Shown here piece by piece: positions 16,460 through 24,089 of a stretch of 29,236 bases of DNA. The notes beneath the pieces were generated by a model. The model saw nothing but the letters and a program-made list of their open reading frames with translations. It was not told the origin of the DNA and searched no databases. The stretch comes from JBDNFP01 sp041689775 (lineage in GTDB: Bacteria > Bacteroidota > Bacteroidia > Cytophagales > Spirosomataceae): NCBI GenBank assembly GCA_041689775.1, contig JBDNFP010000036.1, forward strand, positions 1-29,236, given 5' to 3'. A program made the position numbers and the translations under genes. How positions within the stretch are numbered: the stretch's first letter is position 1; each line of letters starts with the position of its first letter.

Positions 16460-17545
16460 TTATGGGCTGACTAGGTTTAACCCTACACGAAAGTACAACG
16501 GCATGCCCATTCGGTTTGATATAAAGGCGTCGGCATTTTCTCGTTGGGCTAGATCGTACCGATACATGGGACGTACCCCCGCCTGGACATTGAACCAAAT
16601 AAAATCAGTGAGACTCTTGTCCCACGATACTCGTGCCCGAATTTCGGACTTTCTGAGTTCCATTTGCGAAAATCCATAGGTTGTATTGGTACCCGACGCT
16701 GACTGGACGTGGTAGCTTTGTCCTTCCAGTTCGTAACCCAACATCAGCATAGATTTGGTCGAGAAGTTGTATCGAGCATGGCCACGAGCGGGTAGGAGAA
16801 GTTCCATTCCCCACCGGTTGTTGAAGGTTCTGTTCCAAAGCAATACTGGGATATGTAGCACGCTACCTCCCCTATAAGTACGTGTGATCCCGACTCCCAG
16901 GTTACGATTGTCGTCGTACTTCCAGCCATAGACAGCGGTCGCGCTATATTTCATCAGCCCGAAGTCCGGTTTGATGTCATCGAAGTTATAGTTACCGTTC
17001 AGGGCTGCTTCCGCCTGAAAAATCAGAAAGTGTTTTTCGTCCAAGGGCTTGAAAATCAGCGTACCGAGTGTGGTGGTACGGAGGGGATGATGTGCATGAT
17101 TGAGGGCGATCTGATGGGCGGAGTTCACCGTACCCTCCTCAATACTGTAACGACTCTCCCAATAGGAGGCAGTTAGGTTAGCGATAATATTATTTTTGGA
17201 GACAAGCGGAATATTAGCATCCAGCCGTAAGCCGTTGTTTCGATTGACACGCGCATCGTAAGGCGAATACTTGGCGGCATCGGTGGCGCTTAATCCCGGA
17301 GCGGCTTCCGAGGACATGGCGTAGCCTGTTAAATAATCAAAGCTGATACCGACCAAACGGGTAGGACTGAGGTTTGTGATTTTGTTGGTGCAAAAACGCC
17401 TTAGGGGCGTTTCGTCGGCCATTTCAAAGGCGTCAGGATCAAAATCATCTTCGTCATTTTGGGCCAAAAGGCTGTATGGTAATGTCATACTCAACGAGAG
17501 CGCAACCAGATATTTCCAGATTTTATGGGATGAAAAAAAAAGCAT
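16460..17545 (-). CDS. Outer-membrane beta-barrel protein (DUF6268-like)
   Basis: A 361-residue protein with a signal peptide (hydrophobic residues 10-28, cleavage near LLAQ), an acidic linker (NDEDDFDPDAFEMADE), then repeated amphipathic beta-strands rich in Tyr, Phe and Trp, such as GISFDYLTGYAM, ASYWESRYSIEE and SKSEIRARVSWD-like segments. It ends in RVGLNLVSP, as expected for a barrel closing strand. This resembles the DUF6268 outer-membrane family, recognised by pattern only. No plug, TonB box or enzymatic motif is seen. A TAnnTTTG element is 30 bases upstream. Confidence 0.75.
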   Translation of the reverse strand: MLFFSSHKIWKYLVALSLSMTLPYSLLAQNDEDDFDPDAFEMADETPLRRFCTNKITNLSPTRLVGISFDYLTGYAMSSEAAPGLSATDAAKYSPYDARVNRNNGLRLDANIPLVSKNNIIANLTASYWESRYSIEEGTVNSAHQIALNHAHHPLRTTTLGTLIFKPLDEKHFLIFQAEAALNGNYNFDDIKPDFGLMKYSATAVYGWKYDDNRNLGVGITRTYRGGSVLHIPVLLWNRTFNNRWGMELLLPARGHARYNFSTKSMLMLGYELEGQSYHVQSASGTNTTYGFSQMELRKSEIRARVSWDKSLTDFIWFNVQAGVRPMYRYDLAQRENADAFISNRMGMPLYFRVGLNLVSP

Positions 17546-17574
17546 GTGATAAAGTGGGTTATTAATAATTGGGG

Positions 17575-17582
17575 CAAAAATA
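17575..17582 (-). promoter_or_regulatory. Candidate -7 element for the barrel gene
   Basis: The minus strand reads TATTTTTG, matching TAnnTTTG, with a predicted start site near 17569 and a leader of about 25 bases. Confidence 0.4.
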
Positions 17583-17656
17583 TGAAAATATTAGTAATTC
17601 TAGCAGAGATAGATTTGGGATTATGTGCCGCAGATTGTCGATCACCCAAGCACCGA

Positions 17657-17818
17657 TCAAAGCAAGATAAATACAACGATAAAGGCCAGTAGCCATACCC
17701 ACCCGGTTAGTGTTTTATTTAGTGCGTTGGACTGCGTTTTGGGGCCAACCGCACGAGCTTGTCGTATTCGTGCCCTTTGGATCAGTTGTGCTTCGTGTTC
17801 TTTATCGTTTTTGGTAGT
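17657..17818 (-). pseudogene. Small tail-anchored protein without a start codon
   Basis: An open frame of 53 codons and a stop on the minus strand gives a basic helix (EAQLIQRARIRQARAVGPKT) followed by a hydrophobic tail (GWVWLLAFIVVFILL) at the very C-terminus, as in small tail-anchored membrane proteins. Two stops lie just upstream in frame and there is no ATG, GTG or TTG. Either the N-terminus was lost by a frameshift or the match is fortuitous. No family is recognised. Confidence 0.35.
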
Positions 17819-18142
17819 TTACTACGTACACCTTCGCCGCGTTGCCAAGCACAAAAGAGCTACTCGCCTGGGTTAATAGGGTGGTGTGTTCTAGAATAGG
17901 ATTGAGTAGTGATGGAGAAACCCATTGTGGGTCCAAAAGCATCGATCAATAAGCGCTCGGAAGGGTAGTGTCGGCTCGATACGTACGTACTGCGGTATGC
18001 CGGTCCAATCGGGACTATAAGCCAAGGTTCGGGGGAAAGTGTTGACCATAATCCATCCAATAGTTTTCACTGGCAGGTATAATCATAGACTTTGGTACTA
18101 TTGACGACCAGTTAAAAAATGGCGGTAGAAGGTAACAAAAAA
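17819..18142. other. Intergenic stretch without a supported gene
   Basis: Short open frames exist on the minus strand (for example from an ATG at 18047-18049), but none has a recognisable protein or gene-like composition. Only the terminator at its right edge is supported. Confidence 0.4.
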
Positions 18143-18164
18143 GGAGCCGCGCTGAAACGACTCC
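18137..18164 (-). terminator. Terminator of the isomerase/epimerase gene
   Basis: A seven-base stem (18143-18149 with 18158-18164, one G-T pair on the minus strand) is followed by six T on that strand, 30 bases after the gene's stop. Confidence 0.65.
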
Positions 18165-18193
18165 TTAATCACTAGATAAAGTTATACTGATGA

Positions 18194-19246
18194 TTAAAGC
18201 CCCAGTACCTTGCGGTTAAAGGCTTCATCAGCGCCAGTACCGGCGAAGTCATCGAATGCTTTGTCGGTCACTTCGATAATGTGGCTGGCGATAAACGGAG
18301 CTCCTTCGGCTGCGCCTTGAGTAGGTGATTTAATGCAGCATTCCCATTCTAGTACTGCCCAGCTATCGTAGTTGTATTGTGAAAGCTTAGAGAAGATACC
18401 AGCAAAGTCAACCTGACCATCGCCCAGTGAACGGAAGCGTCCGGCCCGGTCGGCCCAGCCGGCAAACCCGCTGTATACGCCCTGCCGTCCTGATGGATTA
18501 AATTCGGCATCTTTCACGTGGAAAGCCTTGATTCGATCGTGGTAGAGATCAATGAATTGTAGGTAGTCGAGCTGCTGCAACACAAAGTGACTTGGGTCGT
18601 AGTTAATGTTAGCGCGGGGATGTCCACCGACGTAATCCACGAACATTTCAAAGGTAGCACCGTCGAACAAATCCTCACCGGGGTGTAGCTCATAACAAAC
18701 ATCTACGCCTGCCTCATCGTACGCATCGAGGATAGGTTTCCAGCGGTTCGCCAGTTCTTTGAAGGCGGTTTCTACCATCCCCGCTGGGCGCTGTGGCCAT
18801 GGGTACAGAAACGGCCAGGCCAACGCACCAGAGAAGGTCGCGGAGGCTGTTAGCCCCATATTCTGACTGGCCTTTGCGGCCCATTTGAGCTGCTGTACGG
18901 CCCATTCGGTACGCGCCTTGGGGTCATTACGTACTTCGGGAGCCGCAAAACCGTCAAACATCGCATCGTAAGTAGGGTGTACGGCAATCAGTTGTCCTTG
19001 GAGGTGAGTCGAAAGTTCGGTTACCTCTACCCCGATATCTTTGAGTTTCCCCTGATACTCGTCACAGTAGGTCTTTGACTCGGCCGCTTTCTGCAAATCA
19101 ATGCAGCGGCTATCCCAGGTGGGAATTTGGATACCTTTATATCCCAAATCTGCCATATACTTAGCAACGGTATCAAGGGAGTTGAAAGGTGCTTCATCGC
19201 CCATAAACTGGGCAAGAAATATGGCTGGTCCTTTTATAGTTTTCAT
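18194..19246 (-). CDS. Sugar phosphate isomerase/epimerase (TIM barrel)
   Basis: A 350-residue protein of the xylose isomerase-like AP endonuclease-2 TIM-barrel family, which isomerises or epimerises free or phosphorylated sugars, or acts on keto-sugars, using a divalent metal. Likely metal ligands are Glu in VCYELHPGED, Asp and His in INYDPSHF, His in KAFHVKDAEF and Glu in VLEWECC. The start at 19246 (MKTIKGPAIFLAQF) is chosen because the 16 upstream in-frame residues do not look like the family. No signal peptide is seen. Two Gfo/Idh/MocA oxidoreductases and a sugar permease follow in the same region, a partnership common in Bacteroidetes sugar and inositol catabolism. Confidence 0.88.
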   Translation of the reverse strand: MKTIKGPAIFLAQFMGDEAPFNSLDTVAKYMADLGYKGIQIPTWDSRCIDLQKAAESKTYCDEYQGKLKDIGVEVTELSTHLQGQLIAVHPTYDAMFDGFAAPEVRNDPKARTEWAVQQLKWAAKASQNMGLTASATFSGALAWPFLYPWPQRPAGMVETAFKELANRWKPILDAYDEAGVDVCYELHPGEDLFDGATFEMFVDYVGGHPRANINYDPSHFVLQQLDYLQFIDLYHDRIKAFHVKDAEFNPSGRQGVYSGFAGWADRAGRFRSLGDGQVDFAGIFSKLSQYNYDSWAVLEWECCIKSPTQGAAEGAPFIASHIIEVTDKAFDDFAGTGADEAFNRKVLGL

Positions 19247-19299
19247 GGTAGTTAATTTTGAATGATATAATATTGATAGAGTTTCTTTTGCCAAAGGGT

Positions 19300-19690
19300 C
19301 AGGAAGGAGGTTTCAGGGAGTTTTTTGCACTTAATAAGATTTTAAGGATTTATAAGGTTTCAGATTTGATCCCCACAAGCCTTTTCTCCTCCACAATGCC
19401 AGATTCTCCCAGTATTTCTGACCAGAAAAGGGTTTCATCTGCCCCTTCAATTGTAATGGAAAGTTTAGCAAAAAATGCGCGCGGCAGGTTGCACGATAGT
19501 TCGCCCCGACGGAAGAGGAGGACCTTAATAACGGCTTTTCTATGATTTTGGCTTCCTCAATAGTAGGTAGTGATTGGAATAGCTTTATGTTTCTTAACAC
19601 TAGGTCTTTTGTTCTGCGTTTCATTGTTTCAATGAAATTAGACATTTCTCCGTAGGTGTTCTCACCAGATTCATTCACCTCCCAATCCAT
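19300..19690 (-). pseudogene. Decayed four-helix-bundle protein (TIGR02436 type)
   Basis: The N-terminal half reads as a four-helix-bundle (S23-like) protein: MKRRTKDLVLRNIKLF, then IIEKPLLRSSSSVGANYRAT and CRA. Near 19476-19484 the frame shifts with loss of a few codons. The rest continues in another frame as FFAKLSITIEGADETLFW, SEILGESGIVEEKRLVGI and KSETL, then a TAA at 19350-19352, and homology-like sequence (ILKILLSAKNS) runs on past it. The gene thus has at least a frameshift and a nonsense mutation. Intact members are about 120 residues, often carried as intervening or accessory genes, with no clear function. Confidence 0.75.
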
Positions 19691-20038
19691 GTCTTTAAGG
19701 TTTTTTTAATCGGTATTAATACTCTTTCCAATCAGCAGGGTTTTCTTGTAAAAATTAAGGTGCTTATAATTACATAAAATATGGTAAAAGTTCAAAAAAG
19801 TCTCGTATTTAGTAACCTTTGTAGTCGGTTGAACCTGAATCAGTACTAAAATAACTACTTTCCTATCTGCTTGGTGATGCGAAATACCCAATTCTGGTCG
19901 AACTAAGTTTTTATAAGAAAGCCCTGTTCCAATCAGAAAGCGTAACGAGTGAATGATAGATTTTAAATACCCCTTTCTAACAAGCCATAAAAGCTAACAT
20001 AAGGAGGTTTTTCTTCTGCGTGATAACCAGCTTTCATT
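19691..20038. other. Gene-free AT-rich interval with one half of an inverted repeat
   Basis: No gene is supported on either strand. GAGTGAATGATAGA at 19947-19960 is an inverted copy of the sequence next to the oxidoreductase stop (20039-20052), with about 78 bases between them. Confidence 0.5.
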
Positions 20039-20062
20039 CTATCATTCACTCATTCAAAATTA
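19947..20062. repeat. Inverted repeat containing GAATGATAGA
   Basis: The arms 19947-19960 and 20039-20052 are complementary over 14 bases. The right arm abuts the stop codon of the oxidoreductase gene. The same word recurs at 21272 and 21312. Confidence 0.6.
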
Positions 20063-21205
20063 AACCTCCACCCACGCCTGCTTACGGTGGCTTTCGAGGA
20101 TTTTTTCGCAGATCAGAAGCTCACGGTAGCCATCGGCGAACGTTGGGAAGGTAGGGTTCTCGGGTTGCTTACCGGTTTCAATGGCGGCGTATACTTCCTT
20201 AAACATTTGTTTCGAAGTATCCGGGAAGCCTTCGTTGTGCCCACCGGGGAAAGAGATAACGGAGCTTGCTTCGGGATGTACCAGCGAAGGATCACGCATC
20301 AGTACCTCATTGTAGCCGTCTCGATTACCGATCCAAAGCTCGTTGGGGGTTTCGGAACAGAAGCTGAACGTTTTCTTAGAACCGGAAATCTCAAAGCTCA
20401 TCCGGTTTTTGCGGCCGGCCGATACTTGCGATACGGTAATGACCCCACGGTTTCCGTTATCGAAGCGCAGCAGTACGTTTGCGTGATCTTCGGTAGTAAT
20501 GGGTACATCAGCGTAGTCCTCGGGTTTGAGCATTTTGCCCGAGTAGGTCTCTACGGGTTTGAGCGGCTTCTTACGAGTTTTGTGAATGGTGTTGAAGTCG
20601 GCCATCACGGCGGTAGTTTTCAATCCGGTGATGTATTCGAGGATATCCATCAGGTGAGAGCCGATATCGGCAATCGCCCGTGAATCACCTGATTTGTCCG
20701 GCTCTAAACGCCAGTTGTAATCAGTTTCGTAGAAGAGCCAGTCTTGCAGGTAGGAACCAATGACCGAATACACATCACCTAATTCACCCTTTTCACGCAT
20801 TACCTTCATCTGACGAGCCAGTGGGTAATAGCGCAAATTGAAATGAACGGCATTAACCAGTCCGGTTTTGGCTGCTAGTTCTACCAATTCTTCGGCTTCG
20901 GCGAGGTCTTTTGCCAACGGCTTCTCACACACTACGTGCTTACCGGCGAGCAAGGCTGCCTTGGATTGCGAGTAGTGCAGGAAGTTAGGGGTACAAATGT
21001 GAATAGACTGAATGTCGTCCTGCTTCAATAACTCATCGAAGGTATAGGAGCGTTCAACACCCATGGCTTTGGCTTTTTCGGCGGCTAGCTCGGCCGTTAC
21101 TTCACACAGAGCGACAACTTCGACATTAGGTAAGCGGCGTAATGCCTCAATGTGAGCCGGTCCAATAAACCCGGTACCTACAACTCCTACTTTTATTTTT
21201 GACAT
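20060..21205 (-). CDS. Gfo/Idh/MocA family oxidoreductase (first copy)
   Basis: A 381-residue NAD(P)-dependent sugar dehydrogenase-type protein. The Rossmann start is VGVVGTGFIGPAHIEAL (6-22), followed by CTPNFLH and the family signature CEKPLAKDLAEAE with catalytic Lys95. DIGSHLMDILEYITGL carries the usual active-site Asp and His. No signal peptide is present, so it is cytoplasmic. Family members oxidise or reduce sugar or inositol hydroxyls, often at C3, and some catalyse glycoside cleavage through a keto intermediate. It has GAATGATAGA-type repeats on both sides. The second copy lies upstream on the same strand. Confidence 0.9.
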   Translation of the reverse strand: MSKIKVGVVGTGFIGPAHIEALRRLPNVEVVALCEVTAELAAEKAKAMGVERSYTFDELLKQDDIQSIHICTPNFLHYSQSKAALLAGKHVVCEKPLAKDLAEAEELVELAAKTGLVNAVHFNLRYYPLARQMKVMREKGELGDVYSVIGSYLQDWLFYETDYNWRLEPDKSGDSRAIADIGSHLMDILEYITGLKTTAVMADFNTIHKTRKKPLKPVETYSGKMLKPEDYADVPITTEDHANVLLRFDNGNRGVITVSQVSAGRKNRMSFEISGSKKTFSFCSETPNELWIGNRDGYNEVLMRDPSLVHPEASSVISFPGGHNEGFPDTSKQMFKEVYAAIETGKQPENPTFPTFADGYRELLICEKILESHRKQAWVEV

Positions 21206-21248
21206 ACTATTTAGTTTTGACCGGGTCGCCGGTGCGATGATTTTTATA

Positions 21249-21335
21249 AATGAGAGAATGAGTGATTAATGGAATGATAGAGTGAATTTCAAAATACTGA
21301 TACTCACTTAATCTATCATTCAAAATTCAATCACT
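21249..21335. repeat. Hairpin-forming intergenic repeat between the two oxidoreductases
   Basis: GAATGATAGA (21272-21281) pairs perfectly with TCTATCATTC (21312-21321), with further related words (GAATGAGTGATTAATG, AATTCAATCACTGA) on either side. It resembles the repeat at 19947-20062 and more loosely the one at 26500-26620. Confidence 0.6.
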
Positions 21336-22485
21336 GAAAAAACTTCGTCCACTTCGTGTCTGTTTTGTCGGAGGCTAGAACGGTATCGATAAACTTCATA
21401 CCGCGTAACCCATCGTAGACCGTTGGGAAGTCAAACAGCGGATCAGCGTCTTTACCTTCCCACCTTGCCCGCATAGCCAACGCAAAATTGCGGTAGAGGT
21501 TAGCGAAAGCTTCCAGGTAGCCTTCGGGATGCCCGGCCGGAAAACGAGTGTGTACCTGAGCAGCATCGGACAAATTGCCTACCCCGGTCCGCAGTAGACG
21601 AGCTGGACTGCCCTGTACTTTGTGAATGAGGGTGTTTGGCTCCATTTGATTCCATTCAAGGCCTCCAAACTCACCATAGACCCTGATATTCAGATCGTTT
21701 TCTTCTCCGTTACAAATCTGACTATTTTGAAGTATCCCCTTGGCACCGTTTTCGAATCGAAGTAAAACGTTAGCATCGTCGTCCAGAAGGCGTCCTTCCA
21801 CAAAAATAGTCAGGTCAGCGCATACTTCGGAAATTTTGAGATCGGTGATGTATTCGGCCAAGTTTTCGGCATGCGTGCCAATATCTCCCAAGCCACCCGC
21901 CGCCCCGGAGCGAGCCGGGTCGGTTCGCCAGGAAGCTTGCTTCTGTCCGGTAGCTTCCACCAGGGTAGAGAGCCATCCCTGTGGGTATTCTACTATGATT
22001 TTACGGATTTGCCCCAAAGCCCCCGACTTAATCAGATGACGGGCCTCCTTGACCATCGGGTATCCGGTATAGTTGTGCGTCAGGCAAAAAATCAGGCCGC
22101 TGTCTTCCACTATCTTCACCAGCGCCTCGGCATCCTTGGTATTATGGGCCAGTGGTTTGTCACATACTACGTGAAAGCCGTTTTCGAGAGCTAGCTTAGC
22201 GGGAGGAAAATGGACGTGGTTTGGAGTAACTATGGAGACGAAATCCATTCTTTCACCTTCGGGAAGAAGCTTTTCTTTTTGGATCATTTCCTCGAAGCTT
22301 CCGTACACCCTGTCTTCTGGAAGGTAGAGTGCTTTACCGGTAGCTTTTGATTTTTCCGGGCTGGAACTGAATGCCCCACAAACGAGCTCGATTTCGCCGT
22401 CCATGATCGCTGCGCGGCGATGGACGGCCCCGATGAAAGCGTCCAGGCTACCCCCCACCATTCCCATGCGAATTTTTCTTGGCAT
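21331..22485 (-). CDS. Gfo/Idh/MocA family oxidoreductase (second copy)
   Basis: A 384-residue member of the same superfamily as its downstream neighbour but clearly diverged. Its nucleotide-binding loop is GMVGGSLDAFIGAVHRRAA, the signature is VCDKPLAHNTKDAE with Lys110, and the active-site helix is DIGTHAENLAEYITDL. It is cytoplasmic, with no signal peptide. The loop GGSLDAFIGAVHR is typical of a subgroup found beside TIM-barrel isomerases in Bacteroidetes. The pair probably acts on successive steps or on different sugars, but neither substrate is readable. The gene is divergent from the sugar permease, with 221 bases between the two starts. Confidence 0.9.
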   Translation of the reverse strand: MPRKIRMGMVGGSLDAFIGAVHRRAAIMDGEIELVCGAFSSSPEKSKATGKALYLPEDRVYGSFEEMIQKEKLLPEGERMDFVSIVTPNHVHFPPAKLALENGFHVVCDKPLAHNTKDAEALVKIVEDSGLIFCLTHNYTGYPMVKEARHLIKSGALGQIRKIIVEYPQGWLSTLVEATGQKQASWRTDPARSGAAGGLGDIGTHAENLAEYITDLKISEVCADLTIFVEGRLLDDDANVLLRFENGAKGILQNSQICNGEENDLNIRVYGEFGGLEWNQMEPNTLIHKVQGSPARLLRTGVGNLSDAAQVHTRFPAGHPEGYLEAFANLYRNFALAMRARWEGKDADPLFDFPTVYDGLRGMKFIDTVLASDKTDTKWTKFFQ

Positions 22486-22555
22486 TGCTAATTGGTTAAA
22501 GGTTTTAGAATTTTTTTGCTAAAAAAAGAGTAATAGTGCCTACTCTTACTTCTTA

Positions 22556-22563
22556 CAAAGGTA
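22556..22563 (-). promoter_or_regulatory. -7 element for the oxidoreductase genes
   Basis: The minus strand reads TACCTTTG, a match to TAnnTTTG, about 70 bases before the start codon of the second oxidoreductase. No properly spaced -33 element is seen. Confidence 0.45.
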
Positions 22564-22706
22564 GCAAGTTCAAAAAAAAGGGAGAATAGGTCATGACTTT
22601 ATTAGTAGAAATGGTGTCTATTTCTTTTTTTTACAGAGATTTTGGACAAAACAAATGATTTAACCGCTTTAAAACCTATCCTTTTTCACTAAACCCAATT
22701 CTTACT

Positions 22707-23963
22707 ATGAATCAAAATGTTAATGCAAATCGCCTTTTTCTCGGCAGTTGCTTTGCTCTCATTACGACGGCTTTCTCGTTTAGTATCCGGGCGGGTATTC
22801 TTCCTCAGCTTGCTGCTGAGTTTGAGCTTTCGGCTGAGCAGCTGGGCTTTATTAACTCCATGTGGTTTTTAGGCTTTCCTATTTCAATGATTATTGGTGG
22901 ACTTGTGTACCACTCCGTGGGCCCCAAAATCATTATGTTGATTGCGTTTGTCATGCACACTTTGGGTATCGTTCTGACAATTTATGCGGGTGGTTATAAT
23001 GGATTGCTGCTTTCTACGCTATTTATTGGTATCGGTAATGGTTGCACGGAAGCTGCCTGTAACCCTATGATCGCCGACTCGTATGCGGGTTCTAAGATGA
23101 ACAAAATGCTAAGCCGCTTCCACATGTGGTTCCCGGGGGGTATTGTACTAGGTAGCCTGGTTTCTTTGGCGATGACAACTCTTGGTACTACCTGGCAGGC
23201 GCAAATCGGGATCATCATGATCCCGACGCTGATCTACGCGTTCTTGTTCTGGGGGCAGACGTTCCCGAAAGCTGTGGTGGAAGGTGCTACCTCGCTCTCC
23301 CAAAATTTCAAGGGAATGCTCAACCCTCTTTTTATTTTTATTTTATTGGCTATGGCACTCACCGCTATTTCGGAGTTTGGTCCCCAGCAGTGGACGGCCA
23401 TTATCCTTAGTAAGAGTGGTGCAGAGCCTTTATTAATACTGGCTTTGGTAACGGGATTGATGGCCGTAGGTCGTTTCTTCGCGGGGCCAGTGATTGGCCA
23501 GTTTGGTCAAACCGGTGTACTGCTTGGGTCCGCTATTTTTGCTACCATCGGTATCTTTATGTTCAGTAGCGTTACAGGGTCTATGGCGTACTTGGCTGCA
23601 ATTTTCTTTGCGCTTGGCGTTTGCTACTTCTGGCCAACCATGTTAGGTTTTATTGCCGAAAAGGTACCTTTAAGTGGAGCGCTTGGTCTTTCGCTTGTGG
23701 GAGGTATGGGGATGTTCTCAACCGCTATTTTTCAGCCAATTATTGGTGGCTGGATCGACGGCCATAAGTCCGAGATGGCCTCTCAGGGACTTACTGGCGA
23801 TGCACTGGAACTGGCGGCTGGACAAGCCACGCTTCAAAATATGACTATTTTCCCAATCATCCTTATTGTGGCGTTTACCATTCTATTTTTCTGGATGCGC
23901 GGCCGTAAGGCCAAAGGTCTGGGAGTGCCAGGATCGGAGGTATTGCAGCAGCCTCAGATGTAA
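22707..23963 (+). CDS. MFS sugar permease, FHS (FucP-like) group
   Basis: A 418-residue inner-membrane protein with about 12 hydrophobic segments and a cytoplasmic C-terminal tail. The motif IGIGNGCTEAACNPMIADSY and the nearby RFHMWFPGGIVLGSL are characteristic of the fucose-galactose-glucose:H+ symporter-like (FHS) branch of the major facilitator superfamily. It probably imports the monosaccharide or derivative used by the divergent oxidoreductases and isomerase. The ATG at 22707 gives a short polar N-terminus before the first helix. A hairpin terminator follows. Confidence 0.88.
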   Translation: MNQNVNANRLFLGSCFALITTAFSFSIRAGILPQLAAEFELSAEQLGFINSMWFLGFPISMIIGGLVYHSVGPKIIMLIAFVMHTLGIVLTIYAGGYNGLLLSTLFIGIGNGCTEAACNPMIADSYAGSKMNKMLSRFHMWFPGGIVLGSLVSLAMTTLGTTWQAQIGIIMIPTLIYAFLFWGQTFPKAVVEGATSLSQNFKGMLNPLFIFILLAMALTAISEFGPQQWTAIILSKSGAEPLLILALVTGLMAVGRFFAGPVIGQFGQTGVLLGSAIFATIGIFMFSSVTGSMAYLAAIFFALGVCYFWPTMLGFIAEKVPLSGALGLSLVGGMGMFSTAIFQPIIGGWIDGHKSEMASQGLTGDALELAAGQATLQNMTIFPIILIVAFTILFFWMRGRKAKGLGVPGSEVLQQPQM

Positions 23964-24003
23964 TTGGTTGGCGGCGGCTGGTAATCAGCGGTCTTCTTTC
24001 TTA

Positions 24004-24052
24004 TAAAACAAAACATCTCAAAAGCACAACGCTCTTGGGATGTTTTGTTTTA
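24004..24052. terminator. Bidirectional terminator between the permease and mutS2
   Basis: Long arms containing AAAACAAAACATC and GATGTTTTGTTTT form a stem with a small loop, between two converging genes. T tracts are available on both strands. Confidence 0.8.
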
Positions 24053-24089
24053 TATACAAGCCGGAAGCCAATAGCTGACTGCCGCACTT

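Noticed and set aside
17860..18060. Open frame of 66 codons on the minus strand
   Set aside because: No recognisable motif, no promoter, uneven composition, and equally long frames overlap it.
19706..19891. Open frame of 61 codons on the minus strand
   Set aside because: It lies in AT-rich intergenic sequence, has no domain-like pattern and no upstream signals.
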